A stretch of 64,000 bases of DNA from DATBVX01 sp963695985 (GCA_963695985.1 CAVOIC010000005.1:117900-181899), one strand, 5' to 3'; counted from the first letter of the stretch, positions 17,775-27,218 are shown. The notes: generated by a model not told the origin, from the letters alone. Translations and numbers: made by a program.

Positions 17775-19409
17775 CGGTGGCGCTCGGCCCAGTCGGGCAC
17801 GCGCCGCTCGAGTCGGCGCACGATGCGATCGTGTACGCGCTGCCGCCACTCGGGCGTCATCTGCACCGGTGGGGCGACTACTGCGACGCTTTCGCCGGTG
17901 AGTGCCCGCTCCGCCTGCGCCGTCGGCAGCATCCTGCCAAAGCCGACGAACACATCCGTGCGATTGCCGACGCCGCCCGCGTTCGTCTGCACGAAGAACG
18001 GCAGGAAATCGCTCCCATTGCTCGTCAGCGCCTGGTAGTCACCGAGGAAAGAGCCCGCCCGCGTCCGGTGCGGTAGCGAGATCGAACGGCCCGCTCAGGT
18101 GCGATTCGCGGAAGGTCAGCGCGTCAGTCGAAAGCGCGATCCAGTAGTCAGTCGGGAGCGTCGCGCGATCGGCGGTGTTGTTGCGAAAGTCGTAGTAGGT
18201 GACACCGATGACGCCGTCGCCTCGCACGTGCACGGTCGGGGTGAAGGCCGGCGTCGTCGTGTTGGCGTTGACACGCACCGGCGCGCTCCAGGTTACGCCG
18301 CCGTCCATCGAGCGCGAGAGCGCGATTGCATCGCGCTGTCCGCCGGAAAAGCGCGCATCCTGCCAGGCGACGTACACGACACCGCTGCTGTCGATCGCGA
18401 CCGCCGGCACATCCGAGCCGTCCCGCACCGGTACTCCGGTATCGGGATCGGCGGCGCCGACGGCCAGAAGATCAGCAACGGTCACCGGCGCGCTCCAGGT
18501 ATCGCCATGATCTGAAGACCGGATGGCGCGAATCGAGGCCGTCGCGCGCCCGGCGACAACGTCGATCTCCGTGAAGAGATTGACGATCGCACCTCCCGAA
18601 AGCACGGCGATCTGGTTGCCGATCGTCTGGTTGCCCGTGCCCGGATCGTAGATGCTGCGCGCGGGTTCCCACGACGCGCCGCCATCGACGGTGCGTGCCA
18701 TCCAGGCCGGGCCGTCTTCGGTGATGGTGAGCCGATCCCACACGGCGTACACGAAACGTGCGTCGGTGCTGTCGGCGCTGATCGCGCCCTTGTCATTGAA
18801 GAACTGGTCGCCATCGCGGATCAGCGTTGCCGGCGGACTCCAGGTGAGTCCACCATCGATCGATCGCACCACGAGCATTGCGCTGGCTGAACCGGGTGCG
18901 AGCGTCGCGCCGCTGAAGGAGAGCGACAGCGCGTACGCGGCGCCATTGGGCGAGATGGCGATCCAGGGATCTGTTGCGCGCTCAAAGTCGCCGCCATTGC
19001 CGGCGTTCCCGCCGGTGCAACGCGAGAACGGTGCGCTGGAGACGGTCCAGCTCTGTCCGCCGTCGAAGGAGGCGCCCAGCATCAGTCCCTGCGCACCGCC
19101 ATTCGACCAGCGATCCTGCTGCCAGGCGCCGATGAGGTTGGCGGGGCTCGTGGGATTGAGCGCGACCGAAGGCTCGACTTCGGCATCCAGGTACAACGTG
19201 CCGGTCTGAGCGCCATTGCAGCCCGCGGTGAGCGTTGAAGTCGGTGATACGCGAACGAGCGGAATGGATGTGAACGGTGGCGGCCCGGTGGGGTTGCGCG
19301 AACGGCCTCCATCACTGCCGCCGCCGCACGAGGCGAGAAGAGGACTGGCCAGCGTCAGTGAGACCAGGAATGAGGCTGGAATCCTGCCCAGGACTGTCTC
19401 ATTGCACAC
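17771..19409 (-). CDS. BNR/Asp-box repeat lipoprotein (sialidase-fold), frame change near 18050
   Basis: This secreted beta-propeller-type protein of about 545 residues has a signal peptide with a lipobox (SPLLASCGGGS), so it is probably lipid-anchored. Repeated Asp-box motifs are visible: SFDGGQSWT, SIDGGLTWSPP, TVDGGASWEP, SSDHGDTWSAP and SMDGGVTWSAP. The first frame ends in LFPR and a stop, while a one-base shift at a TTT run near 18050 continues with LGDYQALTSNGSDFLPFFVQT and on to 17771. Sialidase catalytic residues cannot be confirmed; many such proteins are non-enzymatic exo-alpha-sialidase-fold proteins. Confidence 0.85.
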
Positions 19410-19484
19410 GCGTGCGCCCCGAGAGCCGAGGGCAGGATCATCCGATATTTTTCGTACGTGGGCGAGGGCCTACCGTGGCTTCTA

Positions 19485-19515
19485 ACCGGAAGGCGGCCCG
19501 GTTACACTACGCGCC
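19485..19515 (+). promoter_or_regulatory. Likely tRNA-Val promoter element, repeated at 20160
   Basis: The sequence around CCCGGTTACACTACGCG contains a TACACT -10-like hexamer at 19503-19508, 18 bases before the mature tRNA. A very similar block occurs at 20160-20190 without a tRNA behind it. The -35 region matches the consensus poorly. Confidence 0.45.
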
Positions 19516-19525
19516 CCCAAAAAGC

Positions 19526-19600
19526 GGGCGGTTAGCTCAGCGGTAGAGCACTGCTTTCACACGGCAGGGGTCGCTGGTTCGATCCCAGCACCGCCCACCA
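19526..19600 (+). tRNA. tRNA-Val (anticodon CAC)
   Basis: A complete cloverleaf is visible. The acceptor stem GGGCGGT pairs with ACCGCCC, the D arm contains GCTCAGCGGTAGAGC, the anticodon stem-loop CTGCT-TTCACAC-GGCAG shows anticodon CAC, and the T arm is CTGGTTCGATCCCAG. The 3' CCA is encoded (19598-19600). Confidence 0.95.
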
Positions 19601-19636
19601 GAATTCAAATAACTAACTTCATCGGGAGGGCGAACC

Positions 19637-20113
19637 ATGAAACACACGCTTCTGATCCTGGTACTTGCTGCTGCCGGCGCTGCGCTCGCTGCTGACGATG
19701 CCGTGGTGCCTTACCCAGACGGGTATCGAGCCTGGACGCACGTGAAGAGCATGATCATCAATCCCGGTCATTCGCTTTACGCGTCGTTTGGGGGCATTCA
19801 CCACATCTACGCCAACTCAAAAGCCATGGAAGGGTACCGTCAAGGCCATTTTGCGGACGGATCAATACTGGTATTCGATCTGCTCGAAGCCGTATCGGCC
19901 GACAACGCCATCACCGAGGGCAACCGGAAGGTGCTCGGCGTCATGCACAAGGACGGCAAGCGCTTCGCGGCAACGGGCGGCTGGGGGTTCGAGGGCTTCG
20001 CTGCAGGCAACGCGAGTGACAGAGCGGTTGCGGACAAAGCGGCCACCGCGTGCTTCGCGTGCCACGAGTCGCAAAAGGAACACGACTTCGTATTCAGCGG
20101 CTACCGCAAGTAA
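19637..20113 (+). CDS. Cytochrome P460-family periplasmic haem protein
   Basis: This 158-residue protein has a clear signal peptide (LILVLAAAGAALAADD). The P460 pattern follows: PYPDGYRAWTHVKSM, HHIYANSKAMEGYR, FADGSILVFDLLEA and VMHKDGKRFAATGGWGFE. A single c-type haem attachment site CFACH lies close to the C-terminus. Known members oxidise hydroxylamine or bind haem with a lysine cross-link; many homologues are of unknown role. The ribosome site is GGGAGG shortly before ATG 19637. It stands alone between the tRNA and a converging hypothetical gene. Confidence 0.85.
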   Translation: MKHTLLILVLAAAGAALAADDAVVPYPDGYRAWTHVKSMIINPGHSLYASFGGIHHIYANSKAMEGYRQGHFADGSILVFDLLEAVSADNAITEGNRKVLGVMHKDGKRFAATGGWGFEGFAAGNASDRAVADKAATACFACHESQKEHDFVFSGYRK

Positions 20114-20159
20114 GGAATCGGGGCCGACGGGGCGATCGCGCGGATGTCGTGACGTCTAG

Positions 20160-20190
20160 ACCGAAGGGTGGTCCGGTTACACTACTCGTC
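20160..20190 (+). repeat. Second copy of the tRNA-Val promoter-like block
   Basis: ACCGAAGGGTGGTCCGGTTA and the following CACTACTCGTC match 19485-19515 at most positions. No tRNA follows; the copy overlaps the 3' end of the hypothetical gene that begins at 20478 on the other strand. Confidence 0.5.
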
Positions 20191-20478
20191 ATTTTCTTTG
20201 GCGGACGCCCGCATTTCGTCCCGCGCAAATGCATACGCCGCTCCGAGAGCTTCAAGTTCCGGTGAACCCGCTTTCGCCATGTGCTGATCGATTCCCTTGC
20301 GTGCCCACTCGAGGCAAATGGCGAGCTCGCGTTGCACTGACCTCGGCAGCAAGTTTCTCAGCATTTCGACCGACCGATAGACCGCTTCCGCGCTGCCTTC
20401 ATCGGTCGAGCGCAGCTTCAACGAAAACTTGCGTATGCTCGTTGTATCGAGGTCATCGGTAGGTTCGTCTGCACTCAT
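20182..20478 (-). CDS. Hypothetical protein, 98 residues
   Basis: I do not recognise a family. The protein is acidic at its N-terminus (SADEPTDDLDTTSIRKF). It is predicted mostly helical, with RSVEMLRNLLPRSVQRELAICLEWARKGIDQH as the central region and no signal peptide or membrane segment. It is transcribed towards the cytochrome P460 gene. The coding appearance is plausible, but there is no domain evidence. Confidence 0.5.
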   Translation of the reverse strand: MSADEPTDDLDTTSIRKFSLKLRSTDEGSAEAVYRSVEMLRNLLPRSVQRELAICLEWARKGIDQHMAKAGSPELEALGAAYAFARDEMRASAKENDE

Positions 20479-20744
20479 TTTACGTGCTCACGGCCCGTTC
20501 GGAACTCATCGCCAAATCGGCGTGGCATTCGCGGCCGAAAATACGACGGTGCCGACGATGCCGAGTGGAAGCGGGCGCATGGCCCCTTGTATCCGTTCTT
20601 ATTCTTAGGGGCAGTCTAGCGCGTCGTGCCCCCGCAACGACGCAAAGAGTGTGACGCGGTTCGCATTTCCCGCCATTTTCACTTGAAGACGGTACCCGCG
20701 CTCTTCCGGACGCTTTCTCGGCGCTTGAAAAGGTTGGCGCTGAG

Positions 20745-22079
20745 TCAGCGAGCCTCGCAATCGCACGATGCCGCTTCTGTCGAACCGGCAGCGTGGCTCC
20801 GATCGGGCATTTGCACGTGCCCGGCTGCCGTGACCAGGTCGAGTTGCACTATGCCTCGCCGGACCACCGCGTCGTGGGTTTCGTCCCTCACTCGGATGTT
20901 GCCGTGAGCCAGCCTCACGACGACGCGCTCGAGCTCCCCGGCTGGAATCAGAACGGTCGCTACGCCATCCAGGTCCGTGAACCAGCCTTTCTGTTCGATG
21001 CGATAGCGCAGGGTCGGCGCGGGCTCGGGCACGAAATCGACATGTGTGCGAAGTTGGCTCGTGGGCAACCCGAAACCATGCAGCTCCCCCTGGATCGACA
21101 CCTGCGAGGCGGGACGGTCCACGAGTACGATTTCGATGTTCGCCTGTTGTGCCTGGACCTCGATCACTCGTGGCGGTTGCGGCAGTGAGGACAATGGCAC
21201 CGCTGCATTCACTTCGGTTCCGTGTGGAGTTGCAAACAGGGCTATCAGTACGCACACGCCGCCGAGCGCCGCGCCGACTGCGGTAAGCCGGTGCAATCGA
21301 GGATGTGCGAGACGGGCAGCCCAGGCGAGTGTTGCCGACGTGCGGGCGCCGGACATACGCAGCACGTAGTGGTACAGGATGTGGCACACGCCGAAGGCGA
21401 GGAGCGCCGACCAGATGACGTCGGAAAGATAATGGCCCCCCGCGGCCATGCGGCCGATGCCAAGTGCCATACCAGCCGCAAGACCGACCGCAAGTGAGGC
21501 GCGTGCCCACGTGGGGCGCCGGCGTCTCCAGATCCACCAGCCTGCGCCGTACAGAAACCCGACCGAGCAGTGTCCGCACGGAAACGATGCGCCGCCTTCG
21601 CCGCCCGGCAGCGGAGCGACGCTGTAATGCAGAGGGCCGCCGAACGCCACGATCTCCCGCGGTCGGGGGCGATCCCAGTGGTCCTTGAACACGGTGTTGA
21701 TGAGCAGTCCCGGCCCCAGCACGACGCTGAGCAGCACGAAGACTGCGGGCCTGCGCCACGCGCTGCGGCCTCGCAGGGAACTGCCGGCAAGCACAATCAG
21801 CCCGGCGATCACGAGTGACGCGGTGATGACTGGTGCCGCACCGTAGAGCAACGACCACGGCAACTGCTTCGCCAGCGGCCAGTGGTCCAGTGCCTCCGGC
21901 CGATAGAAGATCCGTGCGGCGTCGATATCGAGGGGCAAGAAGGCAAAAACGACCGTGACGACAACCGCACACGCGAGCAGCAACGCCCCTTCGGCCCGCC
22001 AGCGGCGCGCTTCCTTGCGCGCATCAGCATGGGTCGCTACGGCGTCATCGTTCCGATATGAGTCGTCCAATCTCATCAC
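20745..22079 (-). CDS. PAP2-superfamily membrane phosphatase with a C-terminal beta-rich extension
   Basis: This protein has 444 residues. The first 260 form a PAP2 membrane phosphatase with several hydrophobic helices and the three-part active site. KDHWDRPRPREI is motif 1, ASFPCGHCSVGF is motif 2 with cysteine where PSGH normally has serine, and IGRMAAGGHYLSDV is motif 3. After a further helix (AALGGVCVLIALFAT) about 170 residues extend into the periplasm. They are beta-rich (VIEVQAQQANIEIVLVDRP, VVVRLAHGNIRVRDETHD), like DUF4097-type repeats. The substrate may be lipid A phosphate or undecaprenyl pyrophosphate. It is divergent from a second PAP2 gene. Confidence 0.82.
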   Translation of the reverse strand: MMRLDDSYRNDDAVATHADARKEARRWRAEGALLLACAVVVTVVFAFLPLDIDAARIFYRPEALDHWPLAKQLPWSLLYGAAPVITASLVIAGLIVLAGSSLRGRSAWRRPAVFVLLSVVLGPGLLINTVFKDHWDRPRPREIVAFGGPLHYSVAPLPGGEGGASFPCGHCSVGFLYGAGWWIWRRRRPTWARASLAVGLAAGMALGIGRMAAGGHYLSDVIWSALLAFGVCHILYHYVLRMSGARTSATLAWAARLAHPRLHRLTAVGAALGGVCVLIALFATPHGTEVNAAVPLSSLPQPPRVIEVQAQQANIEIVLVDRPASQVSIQGELHGFGLPTSQLRTHVDFVPEPAPTLRYRIEQKGWFTDLDGVATVLIPAGELERVVVRLAHGNIRVRDETHDAVVRRGIVQLDLVTAAGHVQMPDRSHAAGSTEAASCDCEAR

Positions 22080-22248
22080 GCGAGATTTACCGCGCGGCGG
22101 CGTTAGGGGATTCTCGCAAAAAGCATCGAGCAGCGGGCCCCTTTTTCGGGCGCTGAAGGCGTGCTCGACGGCCTGAGATTGATCTCGAGCAGTGCTTGAC
22201 GTCTAAGGCAAGTATGTCGCGGTCATCGTCGGGGCAATCGCAGCTCTC

Positions 22249-23013
22249 GTGCTCGACGGATGTACCACGCTCCCCAACGGCCGCGACTGGGGCCAGGATG
22301 CGACGTTCAGGCCCGGCTGGCAGAGGGTCCGTGAGGTAGCGATCGACGCCGCCCGGAGCCCCCGCGTTTGGGCGCCGCTGGCGGGCGCGGCGCTGCTGCA
22401 GATCGACGGCTGGGACCGACACGTCTCCGATTGGGCGCGCGACAAGACGCCGGTCTTCGGATCACAGCAGCAAGCCTCGGATTGGAGCGACCGGCTTCTG
22501 TTGGCCACGGAGGTCTCCTACCTGGCCACCGTACTGGCCACGCCGAGCGGCGATTCGTCGGGCGACTGGATTCGCGCAAAGAGCAAAGGGTTCGGCGTCG
22601 AGCTCGCCGCGATGGCCGCCACTTCGATCTCCACCGACGTCTTCAAGGCAGCAGTCGGCCGCGAGCGTCCGAACGGTGAGAATAACGAGAGCTTCCCATC
22701 GGGACACGCGTCTCACTCGGCCGTCGTGACACAGCTTGCTGAGCGCAATCTGCGTTCCGTCGAGCTGCCCGAGGGCACGCGACTCGCGCTCGATATTGGC
22801 CTGGATGCACTGACCGCCGGTACGGCATGGGCCCGGGTCGAGGCGGGCGCGCACTTCCCCTCCGACACGCTGTTCAGCATCGGGCTCGGGAACTACATGG
22901 GGATGCTGTTCAACGATGCATTCCTCGGCCTCGAACACCCATCGCGCATTTCTGTATCTCTCACCCCGCTACCCGGCCGCGGCGCCGAGCTTCAATGGGA
23001 AGTGCATTTTTGA
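22249..23013 (+). CDS. PAP2-superfamily phosphatase, probable lipoprotein
   Basis: This protein has about 254 residues. Its PAP2 active site is visible: KAAVGRERPNGENN (motif 1), ESFPSGHASHSAV (motif 2) and RVEAGAHFPSDTLFS (motif 3). The only usable in-frame start is GTG 22249, but the codons before it read like a signal peptide leading into a lipobox (ALVLDGC). No start codon exists between them and the upstream stop at 22204. The true start may therefore be hidden by an indel. Unlike the divergent paralogue it has few membrane helices and probably acts from the periplasmic or outer-membrane side on lipid phosphates. Confidence 0.82.
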   Translation: MLDGCTTLPNGRDWGQDATFRPGWQRVREVAIDAARSPRVWAPLAGAALLQIDGWDRHVSDWARDKTPVFGSQQQASDWSDRLLLATEVSYLATVLATPSGDSSGDWIRAKSKGFGVELAAMAATSISTDVFKAAVGRERPNGENNESFPSGHASHSAVVTQLAERNLRSVELPEGTRLALDIGLDALTAGTAWARVEAGAHFPSDTLFSIGLGNYMGMLFNDAFLGLEHPSRISVSLTPLPGRGAELQWEVHF

Positions 23014-23100
23014 GACCTTCCCGTACCGTGGCGCGCAACAGAACAACGCCCAAGCTAGGGCCGTAGCGGCTGAGGCGCTCCGGATTGTCGCCCTTGGTCA

Positions 23101-24336
23101 TCAGGCCGGACTTGTCGACGGAGCGGTCCGCACACCCCTGGCGAGGAGCGCAATGCTCACCAACGTCAGCAGCGCGGCCGCGGCAAAGGGCGCACCTGGA
23201 AAGTAAACCGCGGCTCGGGCACTCGTGAAGTGATCGAAGAGCTGGGTCATGAACGGGGGTCCGACAATGGAGCTCAGGCCGTGGAGACTCGCGAGCCCGC
23301 CCTGGAGTTCTCCCTGCTCGTTGGCGGGGATCTGCCGCGACATCAATGCGTTCATCGACGGATACGTGAGGGCGGCAGGCAGCCAGGCGAGGAGCCACGC
23401 ATAGATCATCCAGCCCTGAGTGGAAGAGGCATAGCCGCAGTAGGCGAGTGCCCCGAACAGCATGCCGACGATCGCTGCGCGACGCTCCCCGCCGAGGCGA
23501 GGGATGAAGGTTCGCGTGAGCAGCCCCTGGCCGATCACCATCACGATTCCCGCTGCCGCGAGCGAGTAACCCACTGCGGCGGAGGACCAGTTGAACTTGA
23601 GGATCGCGTAGAAGGACCACACGCTCGGCAGCACCTGATGAGCCACCTGCCAGAAGAAAACCGCGGCGGCGATCCAGAGCACTGCGGGGTACCTGGCAAG
23701 CTGAAGCAGCGTGCCGACCGGATTGGCGCGTGACCAGACGAATGGCCGGCGCGAATCGACTGGAAGTGATTCTGGCAGCGCGACGAGCCCAAATGCCGTG
23801 TTGAGCAGAGCGAGCGCTGCTGCCGCCAGGAACGGTGCGCGTGGCCCCAGCGTGCCGATCAACCCGCCGATCGCGGGGCCGATGATGAAACCCAAACCGA
23901 ACGCGGCGCCGATGAGGCCGAAGTTCTGCGCGCGCTTCTCGGGCAGGCTCACGTCGGCAAGATACGCGTACGCTGTGGTAAACGACGCGCCGGCGGCCCC
24001 GGAGACGATGCGACCCAGAAACAGCCAACCGATTGTGGGCGCAACACCCATCACGAGATAGTCGAGCCCGAGTGCGAAGAGCGCGGTCAGCAGGACCGGG
24101 CGACGCCCGAACCTGTCGCTCAGGTTGCCAAGTAAAGGCGCGCAGAAGAACTGAAGCAGGGCGTAAGCGAAGGCTAGCCAGCCACCGTACGCGGCCGCAC
24201 TGCCCATTCCCTCGCCGGTCAGCTCCACGATCAGCTGCGGCAGCACCGGCATGATCAGGCCGAAGCCGATCGAATCGATGAGCACCGTGATGAAGATGAA
24301 GACGACCGCAGGCTTCCCGGTCGCGGCGCTTGGCAT
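23101..24336 (-). CDS. TCR/Tet-family major facilitator (drug/H+ antiporter type)
   Basis: This is a 411-residue, 12-helix inner-membrane transporter. The signature of tetracycline-type exporters is clear: FITVLIDSIGFGLIMPVLPQL at the start, the loop 2-3 motif GNLSDRFGRRPVLL and GRIVSGAAGASFTTAYAYLADV. A conserved PEKRAQNFGLIGAAFGLGFIIGPAIGG follows. ATG 24336 has AGGAG correctly placed. Longer upstream translation lacks similarity. Many members are annotated as tetracycline-like exporters without tested specificity, so no substrate is claimed. It is divergent from the riboswitch-controlled Ig gene. Confidence 0.9.
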   Translation of the reverse strand: MPSAATGKPAVVFIFITVLIDSIGFGLIMPVLPQLIVELTGEGMGSAAAYGGWLAFAYALLQFFCAPLLGNLSDRFGRRPVLLTALFALGLDYLVMGVAPTIGWLFLGRIVSGAAGASFTTAYAYLADVSLPEKRAQNFGLIGAAFGLGFIIGPAIGGLIGTLGPRAPFLAAAALALLNTAFGLVALPESLPVDSRRPFVWSRANPVGTLLQLARYPAVLWIAAAVFFWQVAHQVLPSVWSFYAILKFNWSSAAVGYSLAAAGIVMVIGQGLLTRTFIPRLGGERRAAIVGMLFGALAYCGYASSTQGWMIYAWLLAWLPAALTYPSMNALMSRQIPANEQGELQGGLASLHGLSSIVGPPFMTQLFDHFTSARAAVYFPGAPFAAAALLTLVSIALLARGVRTAPSTSPA

Positions 24337-24573
24337 GCCCAGGCTCCTCTTGTTCTGACCATTATCGTCCGGCCCAACGCTGAATATGTCCAATGAGGAG
24401 ACCGTCGACGTGAAATTCTGATGAACGATCTGGCGCGTGATGAAACAGGGTTGTCTGCAATTTTCGACAGTTGAACTTGTTGCCCGATCTCTATTAACTC
24501 GACTCGTCGCCATCGGTCGTTTCGACTCCCGTTGTGCACAGCGCGAGATGCCGGCCAGGGAAAAGCCGCGCAT

Positions 24574-24603
24574 CTGAGCTTGTGAGCCGATTCGCAAGCT
24601 CAG
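24574..24603 (+). promoter_or_regulatory. Perfect inverted repeat upstream of the first riboswitch
   Basis: CTGAGCTTG (24574-24582) and CAAGCTCAG (24595-24603) form a nine-base perfect inverted repeat with a 12-base spacer, about 25 bases before the riboswitch. It could be an operator or an RNA hairpin. Confidence 0.4.
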
Positions 24604-24626
24604 AAAGGGTGCATGGAGCTTTTTTG

Positions 24627-24711
24627 TTCAGGGGCAAACCCGTCATGAGACGGGGACGCAAAGCCTCCGGTCCGCCGAACTTGGGTTCGCCGGATAGCGG
24701 GGTTGCCGGAA
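24627..24711 (+). ncRNA. c-di-GMP-I (GEMM) riboswitch, copy 1
   Basis: The sequence contains the GEMM core in order: GGGGCAAACCCGTC, a GAGA-type loop, GGGGACGCAAAGCCTCCGG, then a variable hairpin and GGATAGCGGGGTTGCCGG. The strictly conserved GACGCAAAGCCTCCGG and TAGCGGGGTTGCC blocks identify the class I cyclic-di-GMP aptamer. It ends about 20 bases before the ribosome site and ATG of the Ig/FN3 gene at 24733, so c-di-GMP probably controls that gene through transcription or translation. Confidence 0.92.
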
Positions 24712-24732
24712 AGCTCGGTGAGGAGTCTTTCA

Positions 24733-25674
24733 ATGTACTCATTTTTCGCGTCTCTAAGGCGCGCGGGAATCTTTGCGCTCGTCGTTTTCTTGCTCGTGGC
24801 TCTCGGCGCGAGCGCCCTTGCCGCCTCGCCGCGGCTCACGATTTCCGGTACGCCGGCAACGTCGGTCGTTGCCGGCCAAAACTACGCGTTCCAACCCACC
24901 GCGCGTAGCAGGTTTGGCCGGCCTTTGACGTTCTCGATCAGTAGCAAACCGTCATGGGCGTCGTTCAGCCGTTACAGTGGAGCGCTTGGCGGCACGCCGC
25001 AAAGCACGGATTCCGGTACATACGCCAACATCGTGATTTCAGTGAGCGATGGTCGCAGAACTGCGTCGCTACCGGCGTTCCAAATCGCCGTGCGCGCAGC
25101 CTCGACCTCGGCTTCTGCTATTCCGCCTAACGGTGCGCCCACGATCGGCGGCACGCCGAGCACGCAGGTGTTGGCGGGCAGCTCATACCTGTTCACGCCG
25201 GCGGCGAGCGATCCGGACGGGGACACACTCACGTTCAGTGTCAGCAGTGCACCGGCCTGGGCATCGTTCAGCACATCGACCGGTGCGCTGAACGGCACGC
25301 CCAGTGCTGCGCAGGTAGGCACGTACAACGACATCAGGATCTTGGTCAGCGACGGTCGTGGCGGCAGCGCCAGCCTGCCGGCCTTCAGCATTGCCGTGGT
25401 GCCAGCAGCGAACGGGAGCGCCACGATCAGCTGGATGCCGCCGACGCAAAACACGGATGGCAGCGCTCTGACAGACCTCACCGGCTATCGCATCCTTTAC
25501 GGAACGACCCACGGTGGCCCGTACGCGGCCATGCTCACCCTCTCGAATCCGGGTCTGACCAGCTATGTCATCAGTAATCTGGTTCCGGGCACGTACTACT
25601 TCGTCGTAACGGCGCGCAATGCGTCAGGTGTTGAGAGCCAGTACTCCAGCGAAGCCAGCAAGACCATCAACTGA
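24733..25674 (+). CDS. Secreted protein with two Ig-like repeats and a fibronectin type III domain
   Basis: This 313-residue protein has a signal sequence (IFALVVFLLVALGASALAA). Two putative Ig domains of about 95 residues follow, each with the markers GTPATSVVAGQNYAF/GTPSTQVLAGSSYLF, WASFS and a terminal ISVSDG/ILVSDG block. The end is a fibronectin III domain beginning SATISWMPPTQNTDGS. ATG 24733 is preferred because it follows GGTGAGGAG and the c-di-GMP riboswitch. It is likely an exported, possibly surface-bound, adhesin-type protein; no catalytic domain is seen. It is the smaller paralogue of the gene at 37223. Confidence 0.88.
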   Translation: MYSFFASLRRAGIFALVVFLLVALGASALAASPRLTISGTPATSVVAGQNYAFQPTARSRFGRPLTFSISSKPSWASFSRYSGALGGTPQSTDSGTYANIVISVSDGRRTASLPAFQIAVRAASTSASAIPPNGAPTIGGTPSTQVLAGSSYLFTPAASDPDGDTLTFSVSSAPAWASFSTSTGALNGTPSAAQVGTYNDIRILVSDGRGGSASLPAFSIAVVPAANGSATISWMPPTQNTDGSALTDLTGYRILYGTTHGGPYAAMLTLSNPGLTSYVISNLVPGTYYFVVTARNASGVESQYSSEASKTIN

Positions 25675-25683
25675 AAAGCCCGT

Positions 25684-25812
25684 GATGGACCCGCAGGAGC
25701 GCTGCGGCCAAAATTAGCTCAGCTGCGGCATGCGTCTCCGGATGCAGTGGCGTTTCACCGGGTGATGTAACGTTGCTGCCGTCGGGCATGAGCGAAGCGA
25801 GCACGACTCAAG
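25684..25812 (+). repeat. Degenerate duplicate of leader and interior of the PpiC-type isomerase gene
   Basis: 25684-25719 copies 27334-27369, the bases just before the isomerase start. 25722-25812 copies 27859-27950 from inside that gene with a few changes and one lost base. The stretch between the two parent pieces (about 490 bases) is missing. It is a pseudogene remnant of the isomerase with a large internal deletion and lies at the 3' flank of the inverted FAD oxidoreductase gene. Confidence 0.85.
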
Positions 25813-25837
25813 CGGCGCCGAGCTTCATTGGGAAGCC

Positions 25838-27218
25838 TTACGAGGCAGCCTCTCGAATCGGCTCTGGAAGCCAAGCGCCCTGTTCGAGGAGCCGCTTCTG
25901 TAGTGCCTTATGATTCAAGTGACGAGGCGCGACATGGTCATGCAAGGCTAGAGCCGCTGCTGTACCGGCCGCCTCGCCCATTTGTATGCAGTACGGGATG
26001 AGGTTGAGCACATCGTTCGCCGACACATCGGACGAGAAACAGCGGCCCGCCACCAGCAGGTTCTCCGTAGCGTGCGGAATCAGGGCGCGATAGGGAATGC
26101 ATCTGTTGGGAGACTTAGCCGAGACATTCTGGGCGAACCGCGGGATCGCCGCGATGGTGTCTGCGTAGACCTCTCCCGCTCGCAGATCCTTCATGGTGAC
26201 CACGTATTCACCACGCAGGCGTCTGCTGCCTCGCGTGCCGATCTGCGATGCGGTGTCCAGGATGAAACTGTGCTCGAATCCAGGCAAGTGCTCCTTCAGC
26301 AGCTCATGCGCCGGGAGCATGACTTTACGAACCTTCAGTTCCGCGGCGGTCAGGTGATCCACGTTCAGGCAGTCATTTCCTGGGACCCAATTGTTGACCC
26401 ACACCTGGTCGTCGCGATGCGTGGCCAGGGGCAGCAGCCTGAAGCCGCCGATTGCCTGGATGTCATCCATGATCTGCCTGAAATCCTCAGGGTGGGAATG
26501 CCGGAAATTGCTGTACTCGAGGTAATCGACGCCTCCCAGTCGGAAGACGACTGCCAACATACCGCTCCTCAGATTGTGATCAACGGCACCATCGAATTCA
26601 GCTCCCGCGGACGCAAAGATATCGCCATCTCCCGTCGTATCGATGGTCAGCTGACTCAGAATTGCCTGCCTGCCTGACTTGCTTTCAAACACCGCCCCGC
26701 GAACCTGGTTGCCGTCGACAATGGCGTTGGTTCCCCACGAATGCAGGTAGAGCTTCACTCCTGCCTCTTCTATCAGCTCGTTGAGAACACACTTCAGGAG
26801 CTCTGGATCGACGATCACGCTCATCCTGACGCGGCCATCAACCACAAAGTCCTGGTAGTGTTTGAGCTTGTTCAGCAATTCGCCGGCGTCCGAACCGAGT
26901 TCCTGCCGGCCTGGGATGACGCGCACCCCCGATGGCGTCGAGTCGATCCACGATCTCCTGACAGATACCCGCCACCTCCTGCGTTGTGGTGCCCGCGCTC
27001 ATATGGGGAATCAGGATGACGAGGCCGCCCGTCGCCATGCCCCCCAGATGGTTGTAGCGCTCAATGAGCGTCGTATCCGCGCCATTGCGCGCGGCGGCGA
27101 TGGCTGCGGCGCAGCCTGCAGGGCCGCCACCGACGACCAGTACCTCCGTCCGACGGCACACCTTAGTGTCTCGTGCGGGTTCGACGACGTATTCGGGTGA
27201 AACTTGTGCCGGCACCAT
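25838..27218 (-). CDS. FAD-dependent oxidoreductase (fumarate-reductase-like family), frame change near 26933
   Basis: This is an FAD-dependent dehydrogenase-like protein of about 460 residues. The N-terminus carries the dinucleotide-binding motif EVLVVGGGPAGCAAAIAAAR with the acidic end LIERYNHLGGMAT. The frame breaks at a GGGGG run near 26933 and continues with VRVIPGRQELG. Further landmarks are TIDTTGDGDIFASAGAEFDG and, near the end, ENLLVAGRCFSSDVSANDV, typical of FAD_oxidored family proteins. ATG 27218 follows GAGGAG. No signal peptide is evident, so it is probably cytoplasmic; the substrate is unknown. It is inverted and flanked by duplicated DNA (25684-25812 and 27334-27369), so it looks inserted between the Ig gene and the isomerase. 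Confidence 0.85.
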
